Notes under the pieces: generated by a model
What the model was told of the DNA's origin: nothing
The model's database searches: none
Seen by the model: the letters and a program-made list of their open reading frames with translations, nothing else
Made by a program: the position numbers and the translations under genes
Shown here: in pieces, positions 1-6,501 of the stretch
Numbering within the stretch: position 1 is the stretch's first letter
Layout: the number at the start of each line of letters is the position of its first letter
From: Flavobacteriales bacterium
GTDB taxonomy: Bacteria; Bacteroidota; Bacteroidia; Flavobacteriales; Flavobacteriaceae
Length of the DNA: 11,224 nucleotides
Reading direction: 5' to 3'
Assembly: GCA_027031025.1 (NCBI GenBank)
Contig: JALVEJ010000143.1
Coordinates: 1 to 11,224 of the forward strand

Positions 1-1180
1 GTGTTTGTGCACTATTAGGGTCATTCGGGTCATTTAAGTGCGAGAAGCCTCCACTTAAACCGAAGTTTTCATCTCTAAAACCAACTGAAAGATGTTGGAT
101 ATTACCATCAGGCAATAATTGCTCCCAAGGACCGCCATCAAAGTTGTAATAAATCATTTTGGTCCAAGTTTGACCACCATCATAACTAATAGCTGCTCCA
201 TAAGCAGGCAAATTATAGTCAGACTCTGTTACAACCAATGTATTAGTTGTGCCGGGAATAAAAGCTATATCACCGCCAAAGAATGGATTAGGGTTAGCAG
301 GGTCTGTGCCTACCCAATCATAAGTCGGAGTCATTAGAGTCCAAGTAGCACCACCGTCGGTTGAGTGATATAATTCACCATTACTTCTGGAAATCCAACC
401 TTCGTTGTCATCTTTAAAAGTAACGCTACCATTGTCATTAGCACCGCCAAAATCCGTTAATGGCGTTTGGAAAGCTGTCCAAGTTTGACCTTGGTCGGTA
501 GAGCGATATAAACGACCTTTGTTTGTTGTAAACCATACAGATGAACCGGTTGGCGTAAAGGCTATACCATGAGTGTAGCCGTATTCTCCTGAAAGCGGGT
601 TATCAATATTGGCTCCGGGAATTGGCGTCCAAGTATTACCGCCATCGGTAGTTTTGTACATTTCAAATTCACCATTAATAGGGTCTCCTTGTGTAAAACC
701 GGTATTGGCATCCCAGAAATAAACCAAATTACAAAAAGAAGCAGCATTTGAATACATATTTGTCGCCGTTGATCTGGTCCAAGTTACTCCGGCATCAGTT
801 GTTTTAAACACGCCTCCGTTACCAAAACTACCGGGACGCTTATAAGCTGCTAAGAAAGCCGTTGTAACAGTAGTAGGATAAACCATAGACATACCCAGGT
901 TTACAGCACCTTGTAAACTTACCGGGTCATATGCTGTCCAAGTATGTCCACCGTCATTGGTATAAGCTACGGCAGAAATGTCAGCACCATTTCCGGAACC
1001 GTCATAAGCAATACTCCAAGCAACATCCTCGCTTGTAGAATTTAAGATGCCAAAATAAGAGATACCTCTGGATTCTTCGGTATAACCGGAATGATAAACC
1101 TCCCAACCGGGAGCAGTTTGCTGTGCAAATGCTTTAAAGCCAAAAACAGCAAGTAAAGCAATAAGTAATGATTTTTTCAT
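1..1180 (-). CDS. Secreted Asp-box (BNR) beta-propeller protein, partial at the left edge
   Basis: An open minus-strand frame starts at the ATG at 1180-1178 and runs without a stop through the left edge, so 393 N-terminal residues are visible and the C-terminus is missing. Residues 1-20 (MKKSLLIALLAVFGFKAFAQ) form a signal peptide with likely cleavage after AFA. Six Asp-box motifs of the S/T-x-D-x-G-x-T-W type follow, with their Trp at residues 81, 134, 184, 234, 280 and 339 (for example TTDGGNTW and STDGGATW). The 46-59 residue spacing suits one motif per blade of a sialidase/BNR or YCF48-like beta-propeller. Such folds bind glycans or proteins; enzyme activity cannot be inferred because no sialidase catalytic residues are recognisable. 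In flavobacteria proteins of this kind commonly end in a T9SS sorting domain, which would lie outside the window, so that part is inference. The gene diverges from the T9SS subtilase. Export and fold are fairly sure; function is unknown. Confidence 0.85.
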   Translation of the reverse strand, partial: MKKSLLIALLAVFGFKAFAQQTAPGWEVYHSGYTEESRGISYFGILNSTSEDVAWSIAYDGSGNGADISAVAYTNDGGHTWTAYDPVSLQGAVNLGMSMVYPTTVTTAFLAAYKRPGSFGNGGVFKTTDAGVTWTRSTATNMYSNAASFCNLVYFWDANTGFTQGDPINGEFEMYKTTDGGNTWTPIPGANIDNPLSGEYGYTHGIAFTPTGSSVWFTTNKGRLYRSTDQGQTWTAFQTPLTDFGGANDNGSVTFKDDNEGWISRSNGELYHSTDGGATWTLMTPTYDWVGTDPANPNPFFGGDIAFIPGTTNTLVVTESDYNLPAYGAAISYDGGQTWTKMIYYNFDGGPWEQLLPDGNIQHLSVGFRDENFGLSGGFSHLNDPNDPNSAQT

Positions 1181-1402
1181 ATTTTCTACATTTTAAAAAT
1201 TAATTAAGCGTAAAAATAAACAAAAAATGAACTTATGAGATATTAACAGGGATAAATTTCTTATTTTTTAAATAAAATTTATTTTTTACAAGATTTTTTT
1301 AAATTATCAATAAAGAATAAATTAACATCAAAATAAAATGTTAAACAAATAAGACTAAAGGCACAATTTTTGTAGTTTTGTAAGCTCATTAAAATTTTAA
1401 TT
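1181..1402. other. Divergent intergenic region between two secreted-protein genes
   Basis: This 222-base AT-rich spacer separates the start of the BNR protein gene (minus) from that of the subtilase (plus). On the plus side a -7 box is present at 1373-1380. On the minus side I find no exact TAnnTTTG box. The best is TATTTTTA (complement of 1211-1218), one mismatch from the consensus and without a suitable TTG upstream, so I do not call it. No hairpin or operator-like dyad stands out. Confidence 0.5.
1373..1380 (+). promoter_or_regulatory. Bacteroidota-type -7 box upstream of the subtilase gene
   Basis: TAGTTTTG matches the TAnnTTTG -7 consensus of the Bacteroidota primary sigma factor exactly. 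Transcription would start about 7 bases downstream, giving a leader of roughly 15 bases to the ATG at 1403. No TTG occurs at the expected -33 distance, so only half of the promoter is supported. Confidence 0.5.
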
Positions 1403-4360
1403 ATGTCAAAAAAAATATTATTAATCAATTTTCTATTATTAGGTTCTTTTCTATTTGCCCAAAATAAAAAAGAACGTAGTGTGATACTAGAACATACCAA
1501 TTATGCATACTTGCAAAAACTTAGCCGCACTTGGACAACAGCCAATGTGCAAGCCAAAAAAGAGGCGGAACAAAAAGCCAAAGAAATGGGTTGGCCTATA
1601 AAAGGAAGTGATCATGGTAAAGCTTTTGAATTAATCCGTTTAACACCGGATGGTAAACCGGTTTATTATCAAACCGATAACTATTATGCCGCTAAAACTA
1701 TCAACACGGATAAATTATACAACAACGGCGGTTTAGGGCTTAACATTCAAGGTCAAAACATGATTGTCGGTGTTTGGGACGGCGGTGCCGTGAGAGGAAC
1801 TCATAATTTTTTAACCGGAAGAGTTACCCAAAAAGACGGTGCGGTTTTCAGTGGTCCCGATGATTTGAACAGGCATGCCACTCATGTTACCGGCACTATG
1901 ATAGCCAACGGCGTTACCAGATATAGAGGTATGGCTTTCAATGCTTCTTGCTGGGCGCACGATTGGTTTAACGATGATGCCGAAATGGCAACACGAGCCA
2001 CAGAAGGTTTGCTAGTTTCAAACCACTCTTATGGCATGCGGTCATTTAATTTTTTCGGTCAACGTTTGATTGATATTTATTGGTTTGGGAAATATTCCAA
2101 TGAAGCCCGTAACTGGGATGATATCATGTTTAATGCGCCTTACTATTTAGCCGTTGATGCAGCCGGAAACGACCGGTATTATGCGGCTAACGGACCCAAT
2201 AAAGGTGGATACGACATGCTAACCGGTAATTCTACTAATAAAAATGGAATCACTGTTGCAGCCGTCAGAAGAGTTTCTTCATACAACGGACCCAATAGTG
2301 TGGTTATGAGTGGTTTCAGCAACTGGGGACCCACAGATGACGGTCGTATTAAACCGGATATCAGTGCACAAGGTGTTAGTGTAGCATCTTGTATTTCCGA
2401 TTCGGATACTGCTACTGATACTTACGACGGCACTTCTATGGCAGCGCCGACTGTTACCGGTAGTTTGATTTTATTACAACAATTATATCATCAAACTTAT
2501 GGTAATTATATGCGCTCTGCTACTTTAAAAGGTTTAGCTTTACATACGGCCCGCGAAGCCGGTAGTCACCCCGGACCCGATTACGCTTTCGGTTGGGGGT
2601 TAATGAATACAGCAGCAGCAGCAGAAGCTATAGTTAATAATGGTCTGACTTCATTAATTAAAGAAATCACTTTAAATCAAGGTGATACCTATTCGTTTAC
2701 CGTCAATGCCAGTGGAACGGAACCTTTAATGGCAAGCATCTGTTGGACGGATCCTGCCGGTCATGTAATTACAGGAACCGCAGCAGATTTATTGGATAAC
2801 CCCACCCCTGCCCTAGTAAATGATTTGGATATACGTATCACCAAAAACGGTACAACCTATTATCCTTGGAAACTTAATCCGGCTAATCCGAGTGCCGGCG
2901 CCTCAACAGGAGACAATCTGGTTGATAATTTTGAAAAAATTCAAGTTAACAATCCTTCTGGTTCTTACACTATAACCATTTCTCATAAAGGAAATTTGAA
3001 ATATAATAAACAAGACGTATCCATTATTGTAACCGGTATCAACAATCCGTTTGCTATTAATGCTACCGATGGCGAAAGCCGTGATATTTGTTCAGATAAT
3101 ACCACTTCAACAACTTATAATTTAAGATATACCAAATCAAATGCTGTCAGTGGCACAACTAACTTCTCGCTAAACGGATTACCCGCAGGGGCAACAGCTG
3201 TTTTTTCGCCTACCGGATTATCCGCAAATGGAAATTTTTCATTACAAATTTCCGGTTTGGATAATGCCGCTGCCGGTGTATATAATTTAGAAGTAGTCGG
3301 CACAAATGGGAGTCAACAAGTTGTTAAATCTTTACAACTACATGTGTTGAAAGACAACTTTGCAACCCAAAATTTGATAGCGCCTGCAGACGGTACTGTT
3401 GATTTAAGGAGACCTTTCAGTTTGGAATGGGAAGAACATCCTAATGCCCAGCGATACCAACTGCAAGTAGCCGTTAATGCCACTTTTGACAATATTGTTA
3501 TAGATGAAACCGTTAACTACCCTTCCTATTTGGTTAAGGAACATACTTACGGAATAACTGATGGTGGCACCTATTACTGGCGGGTTAAACCATTAAATGA
3601 TTGTGCATCAGGTAATTTTTCAGCCATCAGAAGTTTTTCTACCCTCCAAGTAAACTGTGTACAAAACTTTAACACTACGGCTGTTACTATCCCAACAACC
3701 GCATCAAACACACCTTATGAGTCGCAGATAAACTATGCGCAAAACAGCACTATTAGCGGTGTAAAAGTTTATGTTGATATTACACACACTCAAATTTCCG
3801 ATTTGGAAATCAAATTGGTGAGTCCGCAAGGCACAGAAGTTATCTTGAACCAATCCGGGACATGTAATGGTAATTATCAAAATATTCAAGTGGTTTATGA
3901 TGATAATTCAGAAAACTTTTTAGATTGTAATCCGACACCGCCTGCTATCAGAGATAACATCAAACCATTTGAAACCATGAGTGCTTTTAATGGTGAAAAT
4001 GCACAAGGTAATTGGACCTTGCAAGTATCGGATCCGGTTGCCGGAAACGGCGGCTCTCTCAATATATGGGCTTTGGAAGTTTGTGAGGAAATTTTAGGTA
4101 TAAACGACCAAGATTTTGAATTATTCAAAGTTTGGCCTAACCCGGCTAACGGACAAATCAATGTCCAATTAAGTGCCGGTAAATTGATTGACATGAGATT
4201 GTTGGATTTGTCCGGTCGTGAAGTCTTCCATCGTATTTATAACAATTCGGGTGATAATTTTACCAAAAATGTCATTTTAGGACATCTAAATCCGGGTGTC
4301 TATTTATTGCAAGTCAACAGCGGGAACAAATCCGGTGTAAAAAGAATTGTGATAAAATAA
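1403..4360 (+). CDS. T9SS-secreted subtilisin-family (S8) protease with P-domain
   Basis: This 985-residue secreted serine endopeptidase starts with a signal peptide (residues 1-20, ending FLFAQ), followed by a leader region to about 115 that may act as a propeptide. The S8 catalytic domain spans about 118-412. The triad is D126 (VGVWDGG), H158 (HATHVTGT) and S345 (GTSMAAP), with oxyanion-hole N256 (DAAGND), so it should be active. Residues about 415-545 resemble the C-terminal beta-barrel of KP-43-type alkaline proteases, including an LVNDLDIRI segment. Residues about 655-747 look like a fibronectin III domain. Residues about 755-895 form a proprotein convertase P-domain (DLEIKLVSPQGTEVIL, GNWTLQVSD). 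Residues about 905-985 are a type A T9SS sorting domain (VWPNPANG, LDLSGREV, PGVYLLQV, final IVIK), which directs export through the outer membrane and usually surface attachment or release. The substrate is unknown; an extracellular protein-degrading role is inferred. The gene is monocistronic, with its own -7 box and a terminator. Confidence 0.95.
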   Translation: MSKKILLINFLLLGSFLFAQNKKERSVILEHTNYAYLQKLSRTWTTANVQAKKEAEQKAKEMGWPIKGSDHGKAFELIRLTPDGKPVYYQTDNYYAAKTINTDKLYNNGGLGLNIQGQNMIVGVWDGGAVRGTHNFLTGRVTQKDGAVFSGPDDLNRHATHVTGTMIANGVTRYRGMAFNASCWAHDWFNDDAEMATRATEGLLVSNHSYGMRSFNFFGQRLIDIYWFGKYSNEARNWDDIMFNAPYYLAVDAAGNDRYYAANGPNKGGYDMLTGNSTNKNGITVAAVRRVSSYNGPNSVVMSGFSNWGPTDDGRIKPDISAQGVSVASCISDSDTATDTYDGTSMAAPTVTGSLILLQQLYHQTYGNYMRSATLKGLALHTAREAGSHPGPDYAFGWGLMNTAAAAEAIVNNGLTSLIKEITLNQGDTYSFTVNASGTEPLMASICWTDPAGHVITGTAADLLDNPTPALVNDLDIRITKNGTTYYPWKLNPANPSAGASTGDNLVDNFEKIQVNNPSGSYTITISHKGNLKYNKQDVSIIVTGINNPFAINATDGESRDICSDNTTSTTYNLRYTKSNAVSGTTNFSLNGLPAGATAVFSPTGLSANGNFSLQISGLDNAAAGVYNLEVVGTNGSQQVVKSLQLHVLKDNFATQNLIAPADGTVDLRRPFSLEWEEHPNAQRYQLQVAVNATFDNIVIDETVNYPSYLVKEHTYGITDGGTYYWRVKPLNDCASGNFSAIRSFSTLQVNCVQNFNTTAVTIPTTASNTPYESQINYAQNSTISGVKVYVDITHTQISDLEIKLVSPQGTEVILNQSGTCNGNYQNIQVVYDDNSENFLDCNPTPPAIRDNIKPFETMSAFNGENAQGNWTLQVSDPVAGNGGSLNIWALEVCEEILGINDQDFELFKVWPNPANGQINVQLSAGKLIDMRLLDLSGREVFHRIYNNSGDNFTKNVILGHLNPGVYLLQVNSGNKSGVKRIVIK

Positions 4361-4383
4361 ATCAAGCATAAAAAAATTATAAG

Positions 4384-4417
4384 AAAGAGCGGTAACTGTC
4401 AGTTGTCGCTCTTTTTT
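4384..4417. terminator. Hairpin terminator shared by convergent genes
   Basis: A stem pairs 4384-4398 with 4400-4414. It has a GC-rich core (GAGCG/CGCTC), two G-T pairs (4392 with 4406, 4393 with 4405) and a tight loop around 4399. On the plus strand the descending arm runs into a T6 tract (4412-4417), a typical intrinsic terminator for the subtilase gene. On the minus strand the same hairpin is followed, after CTTAT, by another T-rich run, so it can also end the endonuclease transcript. The endonuclease stop codon (4401-4399) sits at the loop. Confidence 0.8.
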
Positions 4418-5340
4418 AATACGGCATAAACCGGAAAATGATCGCTATAACCGCCTTGATAGGTTTTACCTTTATATGTTCTGTAAGGATTGTTCTTGTT
4501 TTTACCTTGCCAAATTTTTAGAAACTTAGGATTAAAAATTTGGAAACCTTCTAAACAAAAACCTTTACCGTTTTCAAAATTAGAACTAAACAAAATTTGA
4601 TCAAACAAATGCCAATCGCCATGATGGTTTAAACTACCTTTATGTTGTTTAAACAACTTGGCAGCAGGATGTAACAAATGTCTTCGTTTAACGATTTCAT
4701 TCAGATGCGGATCATCCGGGTCAGTATTAAAATCACCCATAATGACAAATTTGGCATCCGGTTGTTCATAATATACAAAATCTATTAAATCCGATAACTT
4801 TTTGGCCGCTTCATAACGTTTAAAATCCGATTCGAAATCGCCTTCCCGACGGCTGGGCCAGTGGTTGACAAACACATGCCAAATTTCATCAAACAAGGCA
4901 ATTTTAATATGCAAAATATCACGCGTATGGTAAGGCTCTCCGGCATCATTATAAAGAATTATTGCATGCGATTTGGCTTCTAAAATTTTTACTAAATCCT
5001 TACGATAAAGTAGCGCTACATCCATACCACGCCGGTCTCCTGACTCAAAATGCACATAATCGTATCGATATGGTTTCAAATGTTTCTGCTTGACAATATT
5101 TTTTAAAACCCGTTTGTTTTCAACCTCAGCCAATCCCAACAAAAGGGGTGGTTTTTCAAGTTTATCAAAGCCTATATGTTTAATGGTATAACTAATTTTC
5201 TTGGATTTACGTTGAAAACGTTTTTTGATCCAATGCATAATACCTTTTGGTGTAAAAGGATCATCTGCCGTAGCAGGATCGTCATAGGTATCAAAAAAAT
5301 TTTCCAAATTGTAAAACCCAATGGAGATTTCTTGTTTCAT
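4399..5340 (-). CDS. Endonuclease/exonuclease/phosphatase-fold metal-dependent hydrolase
   Basis: The 313-residue product has the full motif set of the EEP (DNase I/exonuclease III-like) superfamily, which hydrolyses phosphodiester or phosphomonoester bonds with Mg2+. Visible motifs are N11 in FYNLENFFD, metal ligand E72 in GLAEVEN, D107 in RRGMDVALLY, N159-H160 in VNHWPSR, D203 and N205 in MGDFNTDP, D247 in LFDQIL, and D300-H301 in GGYSDHFPVY. No signal peptide or membrane segment is seen, so it is probably cytoplasmic, unlike secreted T9SS nucleases of the same fold. The substrate could be DNA, RNA or a phosphorylated small molecule; the motifs do not separate these. The start at 5340-5338 gives an N-terminus beginning directly with the first fold strand. 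It diverges from gmk with only 62 bases between start codons and converges on the subtilase, sharing its terminator. Confidence 0.9.
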   Translation of the reverse strand: MKQEISIGFYNLENFFDTYDDPATADDPFTPKGIMHWIKKRFQRKSKKISYTIKHIGFDKLEKPPLLLGLAEVENKRVLKNIVKQKHLKPYRYDYVHFESGDRRGMDVALLYRKDLVKILEAKSHAIILYNDAGEPYHTRDILHIKIALFDEIWHVFVNHWPSRREGDFESDFKRYEAAKKLSDLIDFVYYEQPDAKFVIMGDFNTDPDDPHLNEIVKRRHLLHPAAKLFKQHKGSLNHHGDWHLFDQILFSSNFENGKGFCLEGFQIFNPKFLKIWQGKNKNNPYRTYKGKTYQGGYSDHFPVYAVLKKSDN

Positions 5341-5376
5341 TTACTATGATTAATAAGCGAATATATAAAAAATACC

Positions 5377-5384
5377 TATCTTTG
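5377..5384 (+). promoter_or_regulatory. -7 box of the gmk promoter, which fixes the gmk start
   Basis: TATCTTTG is an exact TAnnTTTG match. Transcription would begin around 5390, leaving about 12 bases before the ATG at 5403. This places the upstream in-frame ATG at 5346 outside the transcript and supports 5403 as the gmk start. No TTG occurs at the expected -33 position. Confidence 0.55.
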
Positions 5385-5402
5385 AAAGCAAATTTTTTTA
5401 AA

Positions 5403-5975
5403 ATGAAGCAAGGAAAACTCATTATTTTTTCAGCCCCTTCCGGAAGCGGCAAAACGACTTTGGTGCATTATTTATTACAACAACCCGAACTAAACTTGGC
5501 TTTTTCGGTTTCAGCTACTTCCAGAGACAAGCGTCCCAATGAAGTGGATGGCAAAGATTATTACTTTATGTCACCGGAAACTTTTAAACATAAAATTAAA
5601 AATAAAGAGTTTGTTGAATGGGAAGAAGTGTATCGAAATAATTTTTACGGCACTTTAAAATCCGAAGTGGAACGATTACTTAATCAAGGCAAAAATATTA
5701 TTTTTGATATTGATGTCAAAGGCGGCTTAAACATTAAAAAACAATACCCCAACCAAAGTTTGGCCATCTTTGTCCAACCGCCTTCTATTGAAGAGTTAAA
5801 AAAACGTTTGGAATCGAGGCAAACCGAAACCCCCGAAAAAATTAAAATGCGCATAGAAAAAGCCGGTGAAGAAATGCAATATGCCAAAGATTTTGATGTT
5901 ATTATAGTAAACGACGATTTGGAAAAAACTAAAAAGGAAGCCTATAAAATTGTCCAATCATTTATTGAATCATGA
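5403..5975 (+). CDS. gmk: Guanylate kinase
   Basis: Guanylate kinase phosphorylates GMP (or dGMP) to GDP with ATP, an essential cytoplasmic step in GTP and dGTP synthesis. With the start at 5403 the protein has 190 residues, the usual length for the family. The P-loop is at about 11-18 (APSGSGKT), with K17 contacting ATP phosphates. The GMP-binding signature lies at 39-55 (TSRDKRPNEVDGKDYYF, including S40, R41, R44, E47 and Y53). The YGT segment after EEVYRNNF and the FDIDVKGG segment contact GMP and Mg2+. The lid and C-terminal helices follow (RLESRQTETPEKIKMR). An in-frame ATG at 5346 would add 19 residues rich in Lys and Tyr that the family lacks and would lie upstream of the -7 box, so it is rejected. 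The stop overlaps the next gene by ATGA, implying translational coupling to the lipoprotein. Confidence 0.96.
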   Translation: MKQGKLIIFSAPSGSGKTTLVHYLLQQPELNLAFSVSATSRDKRPNEVDGKDYYFMSPETFKHKIKNKEFVEWEEVYRNNFYGTLKSEVERLLNQGKNIIFDIDVKGGLNIKKQYPNQSLAIFVQPPSIEELKKRLESRQTETPEKIKMRIEKAGEEMQYAKDFDVIIVNDDLEKTKKEAYKIVQSFIES

Positions 5976-6403
5976 GGTTGATATTCAAATATTTAACTAC
6001 TACATTTACATTCTTTTTGCTAATGACAGCTTGTAAAAAGGATACAAATTATAACAATCCGTATTTGGATAATGTCAGTTTTTCCATAGAAATTAATATG
6101 GATTTACCCGAGTATGCTCCTTTAAAATATGCCAATAATTCAGTTTTGGTTCACAACGCCGGTATCAAAGGCATTATCATTTTCAATACGGGAAACAGCT
6201 ACAACGCTTTTGAAGCCAGTGACCCCAATCATTATCCTTCGCAATGTTCAACCATGCACCCCAACCAATTTACTTGCCGGTGCGATTGTGAAGGCAACAC
6301 TTATAGTTTGCATACCGGACAAATAACCTCAGGGGACGGGCAATATAGTTTAAAAGCCTATCATATCAGTCAAACAGGTAACAAATTGAGAATTTCCAAT
6401 TAA
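5972..6403 (+). CDS. Small lipoprotein with a decayed Rieske-like fold
   Basis: The 143-residue product has a signal peptide with a lipobox LMTAC, so C21 should be lipidated and the protein anchored in the envelope. From about residue 67 the pattern resembles a Rieske [2Fe-2S] domain: a hydrophobic strand (GIIIFNTG), AFEAS where Rieske proteins have AFDA before C-P-H, then C92, CRCDCEGNTY at 102-111 where the second cluster motif C-P-C-H-G-S-x-F would be, a TGQI turn, and the closing YSLKAYHI strand. The canonical ligand pairs are not intact: the first Cys position appears as D84 and the second His as E107. A normal cluster is therefore unlikely, although C92, C102, C104 and C106 remain and could form disulfides or bind a metal. 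I believe similar lipoproteins occur in other flavobacteria; that is from memory. It overlaps gmk by 4 bases and is probably translated from the same transcript. The role is unknown. Confidence 0.75.
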   Translation: MRLIFKYLTTTFTFFLLMTACKKDTNYNNPYLDNVSFSIEINMDLPEYAPLKYANNSVLVHNAGIKGIIIFNTGNSYNAFEASDPNHYPSQCSTMHPNQFTCRCDCEGNTYSLHTGQITSGDGQYSLKAYHISQTGNKLRISN

Positions 6404-6428
6404 AGCCTGTCAAAAAACAGACATCACA

Positions 6429-6458
6429 TTGTTTTTATTTAATAAAACCTTAACTTTG
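6429..6458 (+). promoter_or_regulatory. Full Bacteroidota promoter for the Prc-like protease gene
   Basis: TTG (6429-6431), a 19-base spacer and TAACTTTG (6451-6458) match the Bacteroidota -33/-7 consensus TTG-N19-TAnnTTTG completely. The expected start of transcription near 6465 leaves a leader of about 37 bases to the ATG at 6502. The protease therefore has its own promoter and need not depend on gmk transcription. Confidence 0.7.
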
Positions 6459-6501
6459 TCAGCTGTTTTGTGGCATAGTTTTTTCACAAATCATTTTTAC
6501 A

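Noticed and set aside
119..747. Open frames at 119-337 (plus) and 562-747 (minus) inside the BNR gene
   Set aside because: Both lie in other frames over the continuous BNR-propeller coding sequence, which carries regular Asp-box repeats; they have no recognisable features.
1279..1500. Minus-strand frame of 73 codons spanning the divergent spacer and the subtilase start
   Set aside because: It is low-complexity, runs over the subtilase signal peptide and its -7 box, and lacks any promoter or family feature.
2609..2626. Short GCA trinucleotide run within the subtilase
   Set aside because: It encodes a few Ala residues in a helix typical of the C-terminal end of S8 domains; too short to be a meaningful repeat.
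5346..5402. Upstream in-frame extension of gmk starting at the ATG at 5346
   Set aside because: The 19 extra residues have no counterpart in guanylate kinases, and the -7 box at 5377-5384 would lie inside the coding region; the start at 5403 gives the usual length.
6404..6440. Possible terminator (CTGT...ACAG) after the lipoprotein gene
   Set aside because: Only four to five base pairs around an A-run loop with no adjoining T tract; not convincing.
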